From NCBI GenBank assembly GCA_964247295.1, contig CAXTTV010000269.1:1-5177 (forward strand): 5,177 nt of DNA. The letters run 5' to 3'. Below the pieces are notes generated by a model, which was not told the origin of the DNA, made no database searches, and saw only the letters and a program-made list of their open reading frames with translations. Made by a program: the position numbers and the translations under genes. Of this stretch, positions 1 through 5,177 are shown one piece after another; position 1 is the stretch's first letter; every line of letters begins with the position of its first letter. The DNA comes from CAXTTV01 sp964247295. Lineage in GTDB: Bacteria; Chloroflexota; Ktedonobacteria; Ktedonobacterales; Ktedonobacteraceae.

Positions 1-1
1 C

Positions 2-907
2 TTACTCTTCTTCCTGATAGAACCGCGCCAGAGCTTTTTTCTGTGACGGACTACAGCGAACATAGTTCTCACCGTGCCAGTTGAGATATTTTCTAGCAGT
101 CAACTGTGTTAGCCCCTCCCGGACCTCATAATCCGAAAGTGGGTTCTGTGTCAGCGCCTGTAGCTCGATCCGTTCTTCTGAAGATGCCGCGATTCCTTTA
201 TATTCTATTAAACGAAAAGCTACCATAACTGCCAAATTGGTGCTGCTCTTTTGCAGACAGTGGCGCAATTTTTTGTGAGCATGATCTTTGTGCTGACTGC
301 TATGGGCAAGCGGCTCATCATTGAGAGAAGAGGTATTCTGGATATGCTCACGCAGTTCGTCCAATAGTTCGTCAGCCCCAAAAGCCTCCAACTCTTCAAG
401 AATCGCCTGCAATTGTCGCGGCGCGGCCTGAAGGTTCTCCAGGCAGGTGATGATCACACGCCGAAGTTCCTGAAGCGACGACACAGTAATCGCGGTCTCT
501 TCAGGGGTCGAGAAGGGAGGCGGAGTCCAGCCAGGATCTACGATATCGTTCAGAAAATCTTCGTCCCGCTCGGCATCGTCTGGTGTTCCTAACTCACTAA
601 AGGTTGAAACCTGAAGCCGCCGCTTCCGTAGACGGTCGATAGCTTTATTTTTGATGCTGCGGTTAAGAAACGCATAAAATTGAGCAGGTGTTAGTTTATC
701 TAAAACCCCCTCTGCTGTCTGATCCGCACTTCCCAATAGTCCAAGACGGATCAGTTGTTCCACAACGTGGCTAACAACCTGATCAACCTCATAGGCATCA
801 TAACGCAATGAGCCTAGAAAGTGTTGCGCGCGCTGATGCAAAAACGAGTAAAGAGCAGGATACGTTTTTTCGGCTTGATACCTGAGGTCGTGCGCCGAGA
901 ATGGCAT
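2..907 (-). CDS. Divergent ECF-like sigma-70 family protein with C-terminal extension
   Basis: This is a complete 301-residue protein with an ATG start and TAA stop. A GGAGGA Shine-Dalgarno site at 917-922 lies 9 bases before the ATG and supports the start. Residues about 33-98 look like sigma region 2: YEVDQVVSHVVEQL resembles the core-binding 2.2 helix, and NKAIDRLRKRR (87-97) matches the -10-recognising 2.4 segment of ECF sigma factors. An acidic linker with STPEE (133-137) leads into LQELRR...LENLQAAPRQLQAIL (145-170), which resembles the start of region 4. The expected second half of that helix-turn-helix is hard to see, although AHKKLRHCLQ (210-219) could be its last helix. Residues 221-301 are an extension not found in ordinary ECF factors of about 180 residues, and may form a winged-helix-like fold. 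The likely role is promoter selection with core RNA polymerase in the cytoplasm. It could instead be a sigma-derived regulator that no longer initiates transcription. It lies downstream of, and probably in an operon with, the HTH-TPR gene. Confidence 0.72.
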   Translation of the reverse strand: MPFSAHDLRYQAEKTYPALYSFLHQRAQHFLGSLRYDAYEVDQVVSHVVEQLIRLGLLGSADQTAEGVLDKLTPAQFYAFLNRSIKNKAIDRLRKRRLQVSTFSELGTPDDAERDEDFLNDIVDPGWTPPPFSTPEETAITVSSLQELRRVIITCLENLQAAPRQLQAILEELEAFGADELLDELREHIQNTSSLNDEPLAHSSQHKDHAHKKLRHCLQKSSTNLAVMVAFRLIEYKGIAASSEERIELQALTQNPLSDYEVREGLTQLTARKYLNWHGENYVRCSPSQKKALARFYQEEE

Positions 908-943
908 ACGAATTGTTCCTCCAGAGGCATGATCATAAGGGAA

Positions 944-966
944 GGCGGCCTTTAGATCAGGCCGCC
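944..966 (-). terminator. GC-rich hairpin between the HTH-TPR and sigma-like genes
   Basis: GGCGGCCT (944-951) and AGGCCGCC (959-966) form a perfect 8-bp stem with a 7-base loop. The hairpin starts 28 bases past the HTH-TPR stop and lies about 21 bases upstream of the Shine-Dalgarno site of the sigma-like gene. Read on the minus strand, the bases after the stem are only mildly T-rich (TTCCCTT), so this is not a textbook intrinsic terminator. It may act as a partial terminator or attenuator that lowers expression of the downstream gene, or as a 3'-end stabiliser. The stem is certain; the function is inferred. Confidence 0.45.
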
Positions 967-993
967 GTTCTACTTTATAGAAGTACAGGATGG

Positions 994-2376
994 TTACTCG
1001 ATGTCAACGCGCTTCCCCTGGCGCTGGTGCTCATACGCTTTTTTAATGGCGTTCAAACTCCGTTGCACTTCTCCCCGCTCTTCTAAAAGATTGGCGAAAC
1101 GGAAGTAAGCACTGGCGGCAATCTCATGAGCATTTGAGGCGTCAAGCTGCTCCAGAGCCTGGGTAAACAGTTGATCGGCGGCCTCATACTCGCCACGCGA
1201 ATGCCGGATCTGAGCCAGAGCGATTAAGGCCTGCCCCTGCGTCTGAGGATCACCGCTGGATTTAGCGAATTCCAGGGCCTCCTGTGCCTCTTTATCCGCT
1301 TCATCATACTGCCCTTTGCGCAACAAAAGTTCCGCCAGGCTGGTGTGACAGATCGAAGCCGAAACCTCATCATTGAGCTCACGCTCGATCGCGATAGCCT
1401 TACGATACTCCTGCTCGGCCTCGTTCAGCCCGTTCTGCTTCTCTAACGTTTTTCCTAAACGTTGATGCGTCATACCTACCAGGCGCTGCTCATCACGCAT
1501 TTCGTAGATTGCCAGGCTGTGCATCGCATAATCGCGAGCCATGGTAAGCTTTCCAACCGATTTATAGCGTTGGCTGATCTCCATATACTTTTGGGCAAAG
1601 CTTTTGCTGTCGCGATCATTGCTATCAAGAGTGGTTAATGCGCGATTGTAAAATTCGACAGCCCGCCCAAGATCACCAAGACGGAAATAGTCATTAGCAA
1701 GATTACTATAAACATCCAGGGCGAAAATGGGATCATTAATATGCCCCTGCTCGATCACAACATTACAGCGCTGATGATTTTCTACAGCTAACGTATAATT
1801 GAAAAGTAAATAGTAGGCCCGACCCAGAAGATTACGCGCACGCTCGGTGTTCTCAATATCGTTCATCCCCTCACCCTGCGAAACAGCCCCCCGCAGATCA
1901 ACCACCGCCTCTTGATACTCTCCCATCCCAAGATGGATCTGGCCCTGCATTAAGTATAATTTATAGACCTGATCAATAGTGACACGCTCTGGCTGCATCG
2001 GCTCTAGCAGTACCTCGGCCTCGCTATACCTCTGTTGCTGAATAAGCACCTCGGCCTGAAGCAGGTCCACATCGATCCGCTGATCCGGTCCCGAGTCAGC
2101 AGGCGAGTAGCCCACAGCTCGCGCCTCAGCAGCCCCTGCGGGCGATCCCTCAAGCAGAAAGGTTAATGGCACATCCAGACGACGCGCCAGAATCGAAAGC
2201 GCTTTCAAGGAGGGACGGATCTTTCCGCGCTCAATTGCGGAAATATAGGAGATTGAGAATTCAGGCGCGGCTAACTGAGCCTGTGTTAAACCTAATTTTG
2301 TTCGTACTTCCCGAATATTCGTTCCAACGCGAGCAGCAACAGCCTTACCCACATTGGCAGTTTCAAGTGATGGCAT
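994..2376 (-). CDS. XRE-family HTH regulator with C-terminal TPR array
   Basis: This is a complete 460-residue cytoplasmic protein with an ATG start and TAA stop. A GAAAGGA Shine-Dalgarno site (2388-2394) lies 11 bases upstream of the start. Residues about 18-76 form an XRE/Cro-type helix-turn-helix: TQAQLAAPEF is the positioning helix, SISYISAIERGK the recognition helix, and PSLKALSILARRLDVP the closing helices. Residues 104-451 hold about nine TPR-like helical hairpins, beginning near 104, 138, 180, 220, 261, 301, 341, 381 and 421. The clearest are those at 301 (LGKTLEKQNGLNEAEQEYRKAIAI), 341 and 381. HTH plus many TPRs is the architecture of the RRNPP peptide-sensing regulators (NprR, PlcR), in which the TPR superhelix binds a ligand. 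Many actinobacterial and Chloroflexota relatives of this shape have no known ligand. A perfect inverted repeat overlaps the putative promoter, so autoregulation is likely. The downstream partner is the sigma-like gene. The domain call is firm; the target and ligand are unknown. Confidence 0.9.
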   Translation of the reverse strand: MPSLETANVGKAVAARVGTNIREVRTKLGLTQAQLAAPEFSISYISAIERGKIRPSLKALSILARRLDVPLTFLLEGSPAGAAEARAVGYSPADSGPDQRIDVDLLQAEVLIQQQRYSEAEVLLEPMQPERVTIDQVYKLYLMQGQIHLGMGEYQEAVVDLRGAVSQGEGMNDIENTERARNLLGRAYYLLFNYTLAVENHQRCNVVIEQGHINDPIFALDVYSNLANDYFRLGDLGRAVEFYNRALTTLDSNDRDSKSFAQKYMEISQRYKSVGKLTMARDYAMHSLAIYEMRDEQRLVGMTHQRLGKTLEKQNGLNEAEQEYRKAIAIERELNDEVSASICHTSLAELLLRKGQYDEADKEAQEALEFAKSSGDPQTQGQALIALAQIRHSRGEYEAADQLFTQALEQLDASNAHEIAASAYFRFANLLEERGEVQRSLNAIKKAYEHQRQGKRVDIE

Positions 2377-2394
2377 TGAAAAACTATTCCTTTC

Positions 2395-2418
2395 TAGAAT
2401 ATCGCTTGTGATATTCTA
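2395..2418. promoter_or_regulatory. Perfect inverted repeat, candidate operator of the HTH-TPR gene
   Basis: TAGAATATC (2395-2403) and GATATTCTA (2410-2418) are perfect 9-bp arms around a 6-base spacer. The repeat ends 18 bases before the HTH-TPR start codon, covers the predicted -10 box, and abuts the Shine-Dalgarno site. Symmetry, size and position all fit an operator for a dimeric XRE-type repressor, most simply the product of the adjacent gene. As RNA the arms would give an AT-rich hairpin next to the ribosome binding site, so a translational role cannot be excluded. Confidence 0.6.
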
Positions 2419-2441
2419 TGGGGCACTCGTTAAATTGTTTA
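2413..2441 (-). promoter_or_regulatory. Candidate sigma-70-type promoter of the HTH-TPR gene
   Basis: On the minus strand TAAACA (2436-2441, 4 of 6 to the -35 consensus) is separated by 17 bases from TAGAAT (2413-2418, 5 of 6 to the -10 consensus). The predicted start near 2406 gives a leader of about 30 bases. The -10 lies inside one arm of the inverted repeat, which is the expected geometry for repression. A further upstream alternative (TTGTAT with a poor -10) scores less well. This is consensus matching by eye only. Confidence 0.4.
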
Positions 2442-2816
2442 GTACCAGGATACTATTACGATATAATCCCTTCTCTTTCCACTTATACAAGCTTATTATC
2501 ATCCGTTTTATAAAAAAACAGTACTTGTATGAAAAGATAAAGAGAATCTGCATAACATATCATTTCCTCTATTGTATCATAGTGTGGTCTTCCAGGTCAA
2601 TGAGTTATCAACTATTGGTACAGCACTTTTTATGAGAACTCAAGTTCTTGTTATCCATGAATAGAGTGCAGTTTAATAGAGGTACCAGATGGTCTGTCTA
2701 CAAGCTCTAGAAGCGCCGTTACTTGAAAAATTTAAAGTAGCAATGGAACTGCATTGGAGCAAGACTGTATGATTCATACTCATTTTTCCCTGTATAATTA
2801 TGTCAAAATAAGTGCT

Positions 2817-3275
2817 TTACAGGCGAATTGGAAGCAGCCACTTGAGTGTCGGAACAAGTTGTTGCGCTACTCCCAGATGATCATAATAACCATGTTGTTG
2901 GAAAATCTTTCCTGATTCAATTTTAAAAACACTAACTCCTTCAATTTCAAATCGTTTTTTAGATAGCCAACGTATTAATTGTATCTTTGGTCCCTGACCA
3001 CGGGCTATCCAACTTACGGCAATCTGCCCTTCCCTTTCAAACCAGGATTGGGGACTATACGTCAGCGCTGGCATACCGCGAAAACGCTCTGTAAACCAGA
3101 GCTGGATCTGCTTTCTTCCCCTCCTTTTCCTCTTCATGCCACTATCATAAAGCTCAGCATTTTCCGCGTAAAGATCCACTAATTGATCAACCTTGTGGTC
3201 ATTAAAGGCTGCAATCCATTGTTGTACAATAAGAGTGTTCTCACTCTGAAATTGTTCATTTGTATTCTTATACAC
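2817..3275 (-). CDS. SnoaL-like / NTF2-superfamily protein
   Basis: This 152-residue protein has a GTG start and TAA stop. Its length fits a single-domain SnoaL-like (NTF2 fold) protein. The N-terminal helices (VQQWIAAFNDHKVDQLVDLYAENAELYDSG split over about 17-46) have the usual pattern of a catalytic or ligand-pocket cone. The middle strand region includes SWIARGQG (88-95). The C-terminal signature is clear: GVSVFKIESGKIFQQHGYYDHLG (113-135), matching the family pattern of an ESGKI turn, a paired tyrosine and an aspartate before the last helix. SnoaL proper is a polyketide cyclase, but the fold also serves hydrolases, isomerases and proteins with no known reaction, so no substrate is assigned. 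A basic patch (KRKRRGRK, 48-55) is unusual. There is no signal peptide, though the C-terminal LKWLLPIRL is hydrophobic. The gene is divergent from the acyl-CoA synthetase and could share its regulation. Confidence 0.8.
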   Translation of the reverse strand: MYKNTNEQFQSENTLIVQQWIAAFNDHKVDQLVDLYAENAELYDSGMKRKRRGRKQIQLWFTERFRGMPALTYSPQSWFEREGQIAVSWIARGQGPKIQLIRWLSKKRFEIEGVSVFKIESGKIFQQHGYYDHLGVAQQLVPTLKWLLPIRL

Positions 3276-3283
3276 TTTATATT

Positions 3284-3290
3284 TCCTTTC
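3284..3290 (-). promoter_or_regulatory. Shine-Dalgarno site fixing the GTG start of the SnoaL-like gene
   Basis: On the minus strand GAAAGGA lies 8 bases before the GTG at 3275-3273. No in-frame ATG occurs nearby, so this site decides the non-ATG start. The same GAAAGGA core precedes the HTH-TPR gene. Confidence 0.65.
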
Positions 3291-3359
3291 TGCTCTATTT
3301 CTGAGTTATCAATAAAAGTAATTGTCATAGCTCTGATAGAGCGCGTGATATATACACTC

Positions 3360-3389
3360 AAAATACTGTGACTTATCCTATTTTTTCAA
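3360..3389 (-). promoter_or_regulatory. Candidate promoter of the SnoaL-like gene
   Basis: On the minus strand TTGAAA (3384-3389, 5 of 6) is followed after 18 bases by TATTTT (3360-3365, 4 of 6). This would give a leader of about 78 bases that contains the small hairpin GCTCT-GAT-AGAGC (3330-3342). A second, weaker pair is TTGAGT (3356-3361) and TATCAG (3333-3338) with 17-base spacing. I cannot choose between them firmly. Confidence 0.3.
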
Positions 3390-3411
3390 CTTTTCCCACT
3401 TTTGCTTGCTA

Positions 3412-3440
3412 TGGAAAAACTCAAACCTTTACTCTATAAT
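3412..3440 (+). promoter_or_regulatory. Candidate promoter of the acyl-CoA synthetase gene
   Basis: A perfect TATAAT (3435-3440) is preceded after exactly 17 bases by TGGAAA (3412-3417, 4 of 6). The predicted transcript would start near 3447, about 63 bases before the ATG at 3510. The promoter lies downstream of the possible starts at 3402 (TTG) and 3411 (ATG), which argues against those starts. It is back to back with the SnoaL-like promoter candidate. Confidence 0.42.
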
Positions 3441-3498
3441 GAAATTATTGACTTCAAAGCTCTTCGCATTTCTTTGTTTATTCCTGCTTACACTCAAC

Positions 3499-3505
3499 AG
3501 GAAGG
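3499..3505 (+). promoter_or_regulatory. Shine-Dalgarno site fixing the ATG at 3510
   Basis: AGGAAGG ends 4 bases before the ATG at 3510, with its AGGA core 7 bases away. No comparable site precedes the alternative starts at 3402 or 3411. Confidence 0.65.
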
Positions 3506-3509
3506 CTAT

Positions 3510-5075
3510 ATGAAGACTATCAACGAACTTCTCGCTTCCTCTATAGAGCGGTTTGGCAGTAAGCCTGCTCTCTTTCAACCTGCTACTAAAAGTACGCTCA
3601 TTAGCATTACTTACGCAACCCTTCAACAAAAGGTTCACGCCTTTGCAGGTCATCTTCAACAGGAGCAGATCTCAAAAGGCGATGCAATCCTGATATGGGG
3701 TGCCAGTAGTATGGAATGGTTGATTGCTTATCTTGGTGCCTTACAGGTTGGTGCTGTTCTGGTCCCTCTTGATGTCAGTTCTAAAGAGGATTTTATTCAT
3801 AGAATCTCCGACACGACCGGGGCGGTTCGGCTCATCACAACCCAAAAACAATTTGATTCTTTGAAGAGCGCGCCAACCGACTTTATCAATATGGATGCGT
3901 TGCCAGAGGGCCCCTTTGACTCCACCACCACTCCTTCTATCTCTGGTGATGATCTGGCCGAAATCGTCTTTACATCAGGAACCACAGGCCAGCCCAAAGG
4001 TGTCATGCTCAGTCATTACAATATTGTGAGTAATGCTACCTCCGCCTTAAAGATTGTGGCGGTGACCTCGGCTGATCGCTTGCTTTCGATCCTGCCACTG
4101 AGCCATATGTTTGAATTGACGATCGAGATGGCGCTTCTGCATGCTGGGGCCAGTATTACGTACGCGAAGACACTTAACCCTGAAACAATTATGGATCTGT
4201 TCGCTCGCCAAAAAATTACAGTCATGGTACTGGTCCCTCAGGCGCTTCAATTATTTTATAGCGGGATTGAGCGGGAGGTCCGTCGCAGCCATCGTGAAAA
4301 ACAATTCGCTTTCGCTCAGAGAATCGCTGCCTATCTTCCTTTCTCGTTTCGTCGCCTCCTGTTTAAGGCTGTTCATCAGAAATTCGGTGAACATGTGCGG
4401 GTATTTGTAAGTGGAGGAGCCTATCTGCCTCCACGCCTGGGTGAGCAATGGGAGAATATGGGCTTTCGCGTGCTTCAAGGATATGGCGCGACCGAGTGTT
4501 CACCCGTTATCGCGGCAACTCCTATGAATGTCCATCGCTTCGATATTGTCGGCGGCCCCTTCCCTGATGTTCAGGTGAAGATCGCGTCGGATGGTGAGAT
4601 TCTGGTGCAAGGTCCGAATGTCGCCCAGGGCTATTGGCACAATCCAGAGGAGACGGCAGTGGCCTTTAAGGACGGCTGGTACCACACTGGCGATCTGGGC
4701 AAGCTGGATAAACAACATTTTTTATCGCTGAAGGGCCGTAAGAAAAATCTGATTGTGCTGGCGAATGGGATGAATGTGTATCCCGAGGATATTGAAAATA
4801 CGTTACGCGAGCAGGATGGGGTAAAGGATGCGGTGGTGCTTGGCCTCAGTAAGCGGGACCAGGGATCTGAGGTTCATGCGGTACTCCTCCTTGAAGATCC
4901 TCAGCGTGCGAAAACGATCGTAGGGCTCGCAAACAAACAACTGGCCTCTCATCAACAGATCCGGGGCTATACGATCTGGCCCAATGAGGACTTTCCTCGT
5001 ACCCATACTCTTAAGGTGAAACGTCCTGAAGTTATGAAGATTTTTGAGGAGATGCAGCGGGAGGCTTCGGTTTGA
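3510..5075 (+). CDS. Long-chain fatty-acid-CoA ligase (AMP-forming)
   Basis: The protein has 521 residues from the ATG at 3510, chosen because the family usually begins like MKTINELLASSIERFGSKPAL and because of the strong Shine-Dalgarno site. The frame is open upstream to a TTG at 3402, but those 36 residues have no family character. It is an ANL adenylating enzyme that would activate a fatty or other carboxylic acid to an acyl-AMP and then an acyl-thioester. The motifs are complete: the P-loop FTSGTTGQPKGVMLSH (154-169), GYGATECSPV (324-333), YHTGDLG (391-397), the hinge and A8 region LKGRKKNLIVLANGMNVYPEDIE split over 407-429, and the A10 catalytic-lysine motif THTLKVKR (498-505, probably Lys502). 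All key residues appear intact. The gate-like segment with RRSHREKQFAFAQRIAAYLP (258-277) resembles long-chain acyl-CoA synthetases. The protein is cytoplasmic or membrane-associated, with no signal peptide. It is coupled to the next gene by a TTGA overlap. The exact acyl substrate, and whether the acceptor is CoA or a carrier protein, cannot be read from the sequence. Confidence 0.9.
   Translation: MKTINELLASSIERFGSKPALFQPATKSTLISITYATLQQKVHAFAGHLQQEQISKGDAILIWGASSMEWLIAYLGALQVGAVLVPLDVSSKEDFIHRISDTTGAVRLITTQKQFDSLKSAPTDFINMDALPEGPFDSTTTPSISGDDLAEIVFTSGTTGQPKGVMLSHYNIVSNATSALKIVAVTSADRLLSILPLSHMFELTIEMALLHAGASITYAKTLNPETIMDLFARQKITVMVLVPQALQLFYSGIEREVRRSHREKQFAFAQRIAAYLPFSFRRLLFKAVHQKFGEHVRVFVSGGAYLPPRLGEQWENMGFRVLQGYGATECSPVIAATPMNVHRFDIVGGPFPDVQVKIASDGEILVQGPNVAQGYWHNPEETAVAFKDGWYHTGDLGKLDKQHFLSLKGRKKNLIVLANGMNVYPEDIENTLREQDGVKDAVVLGLSKRDQGSEVHAVLLLEDPQRAKTIVGLANKQLASHQQIRGYTIWPNEDFPRTHTLKVKRPEVMKIFEEMQREASV
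5059..5064 (+). promoter_or_regulatory. Shine-Dalgarno site for the overlapping TTG start at 5072
   Basis: GGGAGG lies inside the last codons of the ligase gene, 7 bases before TTG at 5072. Its strength and spacing are the main reason for calling a start there. Confidence 0.55.
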
Positions 5076-5177
5076 GCATTGCAGCAGAACCACTCGATGC
5101 TGTTACGTTTCATACGGATATTGATGAGATGGAACAGAGCTGGCAGCGTCGGGCGGTTGGTACGATCGATCTACCAG
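5072..5177 (+). CDS. Start of an unidentified gene coupled to the ligase (partial)
   Basis: The frame begins at TTG 5072, overlapping the ligase stop codon (TTGA), and stays open to the window end. The 35 visible residues begin MSIAAEPLDAVTFHT and end with RRAVGTIDLP. A GGGAGG site 7 bases upstream supports the start. An in-frame ATG at 5129-5131 is an alternative but has no comparable site. Overlap with the ligase implies one transcript and translational coupling, so a role in the same acyl-metabolic or lipid pathway is reasonable. The visible part shows no domain I recognise. In other genomes acyltransferases often follow such ligases, but nothing here proves that. Confidence 0.6.
   Translation, partial: MSIAAEPLDAVTFHTDIDEMEQSWQRRAVGTIDLP

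Larger units (their letters stand above)
2377..2816. other. AT-rich intergenic region without a convincing gene
   Basis: These 440 bases separate the HTH-TPR start from the SnoaL-like stop. Apart from the promoter and operator next to 2376, I see only small symmetries: AGAACT-CA-AGTTCT (2635-2648), GTATGA-T-TCATAC (2767-2779), and a 7-base direct repeat AATAGAG at 2660-2666 and 2675-2681. A TATAAT on the plus strand at 2462-2467 lacks a good -35 and drives no recognisable gene. No U-tract terminator is evident after the SnoaL-like gene. Two tiny reading frames overlap here on opposite strands (2689-2772 plus, 2673-2783 minus), but neither is supported well enough to call. Confidence 0.6.

Noticed and set aside
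901..1086. Plus-strand reading frame of 61 residues
   Set aside because: It begins within the first codons of the sigma-like gene and ends inside the HTH-TPR gene, both on the opposite strand; no family resemblance.
2462..2467. Exact TATAAT on the plus strand in the intergenic region
   Set aside because: The hexamer 17 bases upstream (TTAGTA) matches the -35 consensus poorly, and there is no downstream plus-strand gene; likely chance in AT-rich DNA.
2354..2635. Plus-strand reading frame of 93 residues over the HTH-TPR start and the AT-rich spacer
   Set aside because: It overlaps the 5' end of a clear gene on the other strand, has low-complexity composition typical of AT-rich DNA, and lacks a ribosome binding site or any recognisable domain.
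2648..2677. Promoter-like pair TTGTTA / TTTAAT (18-base spacing) before the 27-codon frame
   Set aside because: The predicted transcript start would fall after the putative AGAGG ribosome binding site at 2678-2682, so the pair cannot serve that frame.
2767..2779. Short palindrome GTATGA-T-TCATAC as a terminator of the SnoaL-like gene
   Set aside because: The stem is short and AT-rich with a 1-base centre, and no U tract follows.
2801..2806. Exact TTGACA on the minus strand downstream of the SnoaL-like gene
   Set aside because: No acceptable -10 occurs at 16-18 bases, and no convincing gene follows.
2377..2816. Insertion-sequence remnant or CRISPR in the gene-free gap
   Set aside because: No terminal inverted repeats, transposase fragments, or regularly spaced repeats were found by eye.

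Overview
The window carries four complete protein-coding genes and the beginning of a fifth. G+C is moderate in the genes and clearly lower in the spacers. No rRNA, tRNA, CRISPR array or insertion sequence was recognised. The gene style points to a soil-type bacterium with a large regulatory repertoire: an XRE-type helix-turn-helix fused to many TPRs, a divergent ECF-like sigma factor, a SnoaL-like protein, a long-chain acyl-CoA synthetase, and GTG and TTG starts with strong Shine-Dalgarno sites. My best guess is a Chloroflexota member such as Ktedonobacteria. That is an impression from protein style, not a demonstrated assignment.

Left region (1-2376, minus strand). A 460-residue HTH-TPR regulator is followed 86 bases downstream by a 301-residue sigma-70-like protein. 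The sigma-like protein has a good region 2, a degraded region 4 and an extra C-terminal part. The two are probably co-transcribed, with a GC-rich hairpin in the spacer that could attenuate the downstream gene. Just upstream of the HTH-TPR start is a perfect 9-bp inverted repeat that overlaps the best -10 box, which suggests autoregulation.

Middle (2377-2816). About 440 bases of AT-rich DNA hold this promoter and operator and otherwise no convincing gene.

Right region (2817-5177). A SnoaL/NTF2-like gene (minus, GTG start) diverges from an AMP-forming acyl-CoA synthetase (plus). The 234-base spacer between them contains back-to-back promoter candidates. The synthetase is translationally coupled through a TTGA overlap to a further gene that runs off the window and could not be identified.

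The most interesting object is the HTH-TPR/sigma-like pair with its palindromic promoter. It looks like a self-contained regulatory cassette, but a link to the lipid or SnoaL genes next door is not shown by the sequence.
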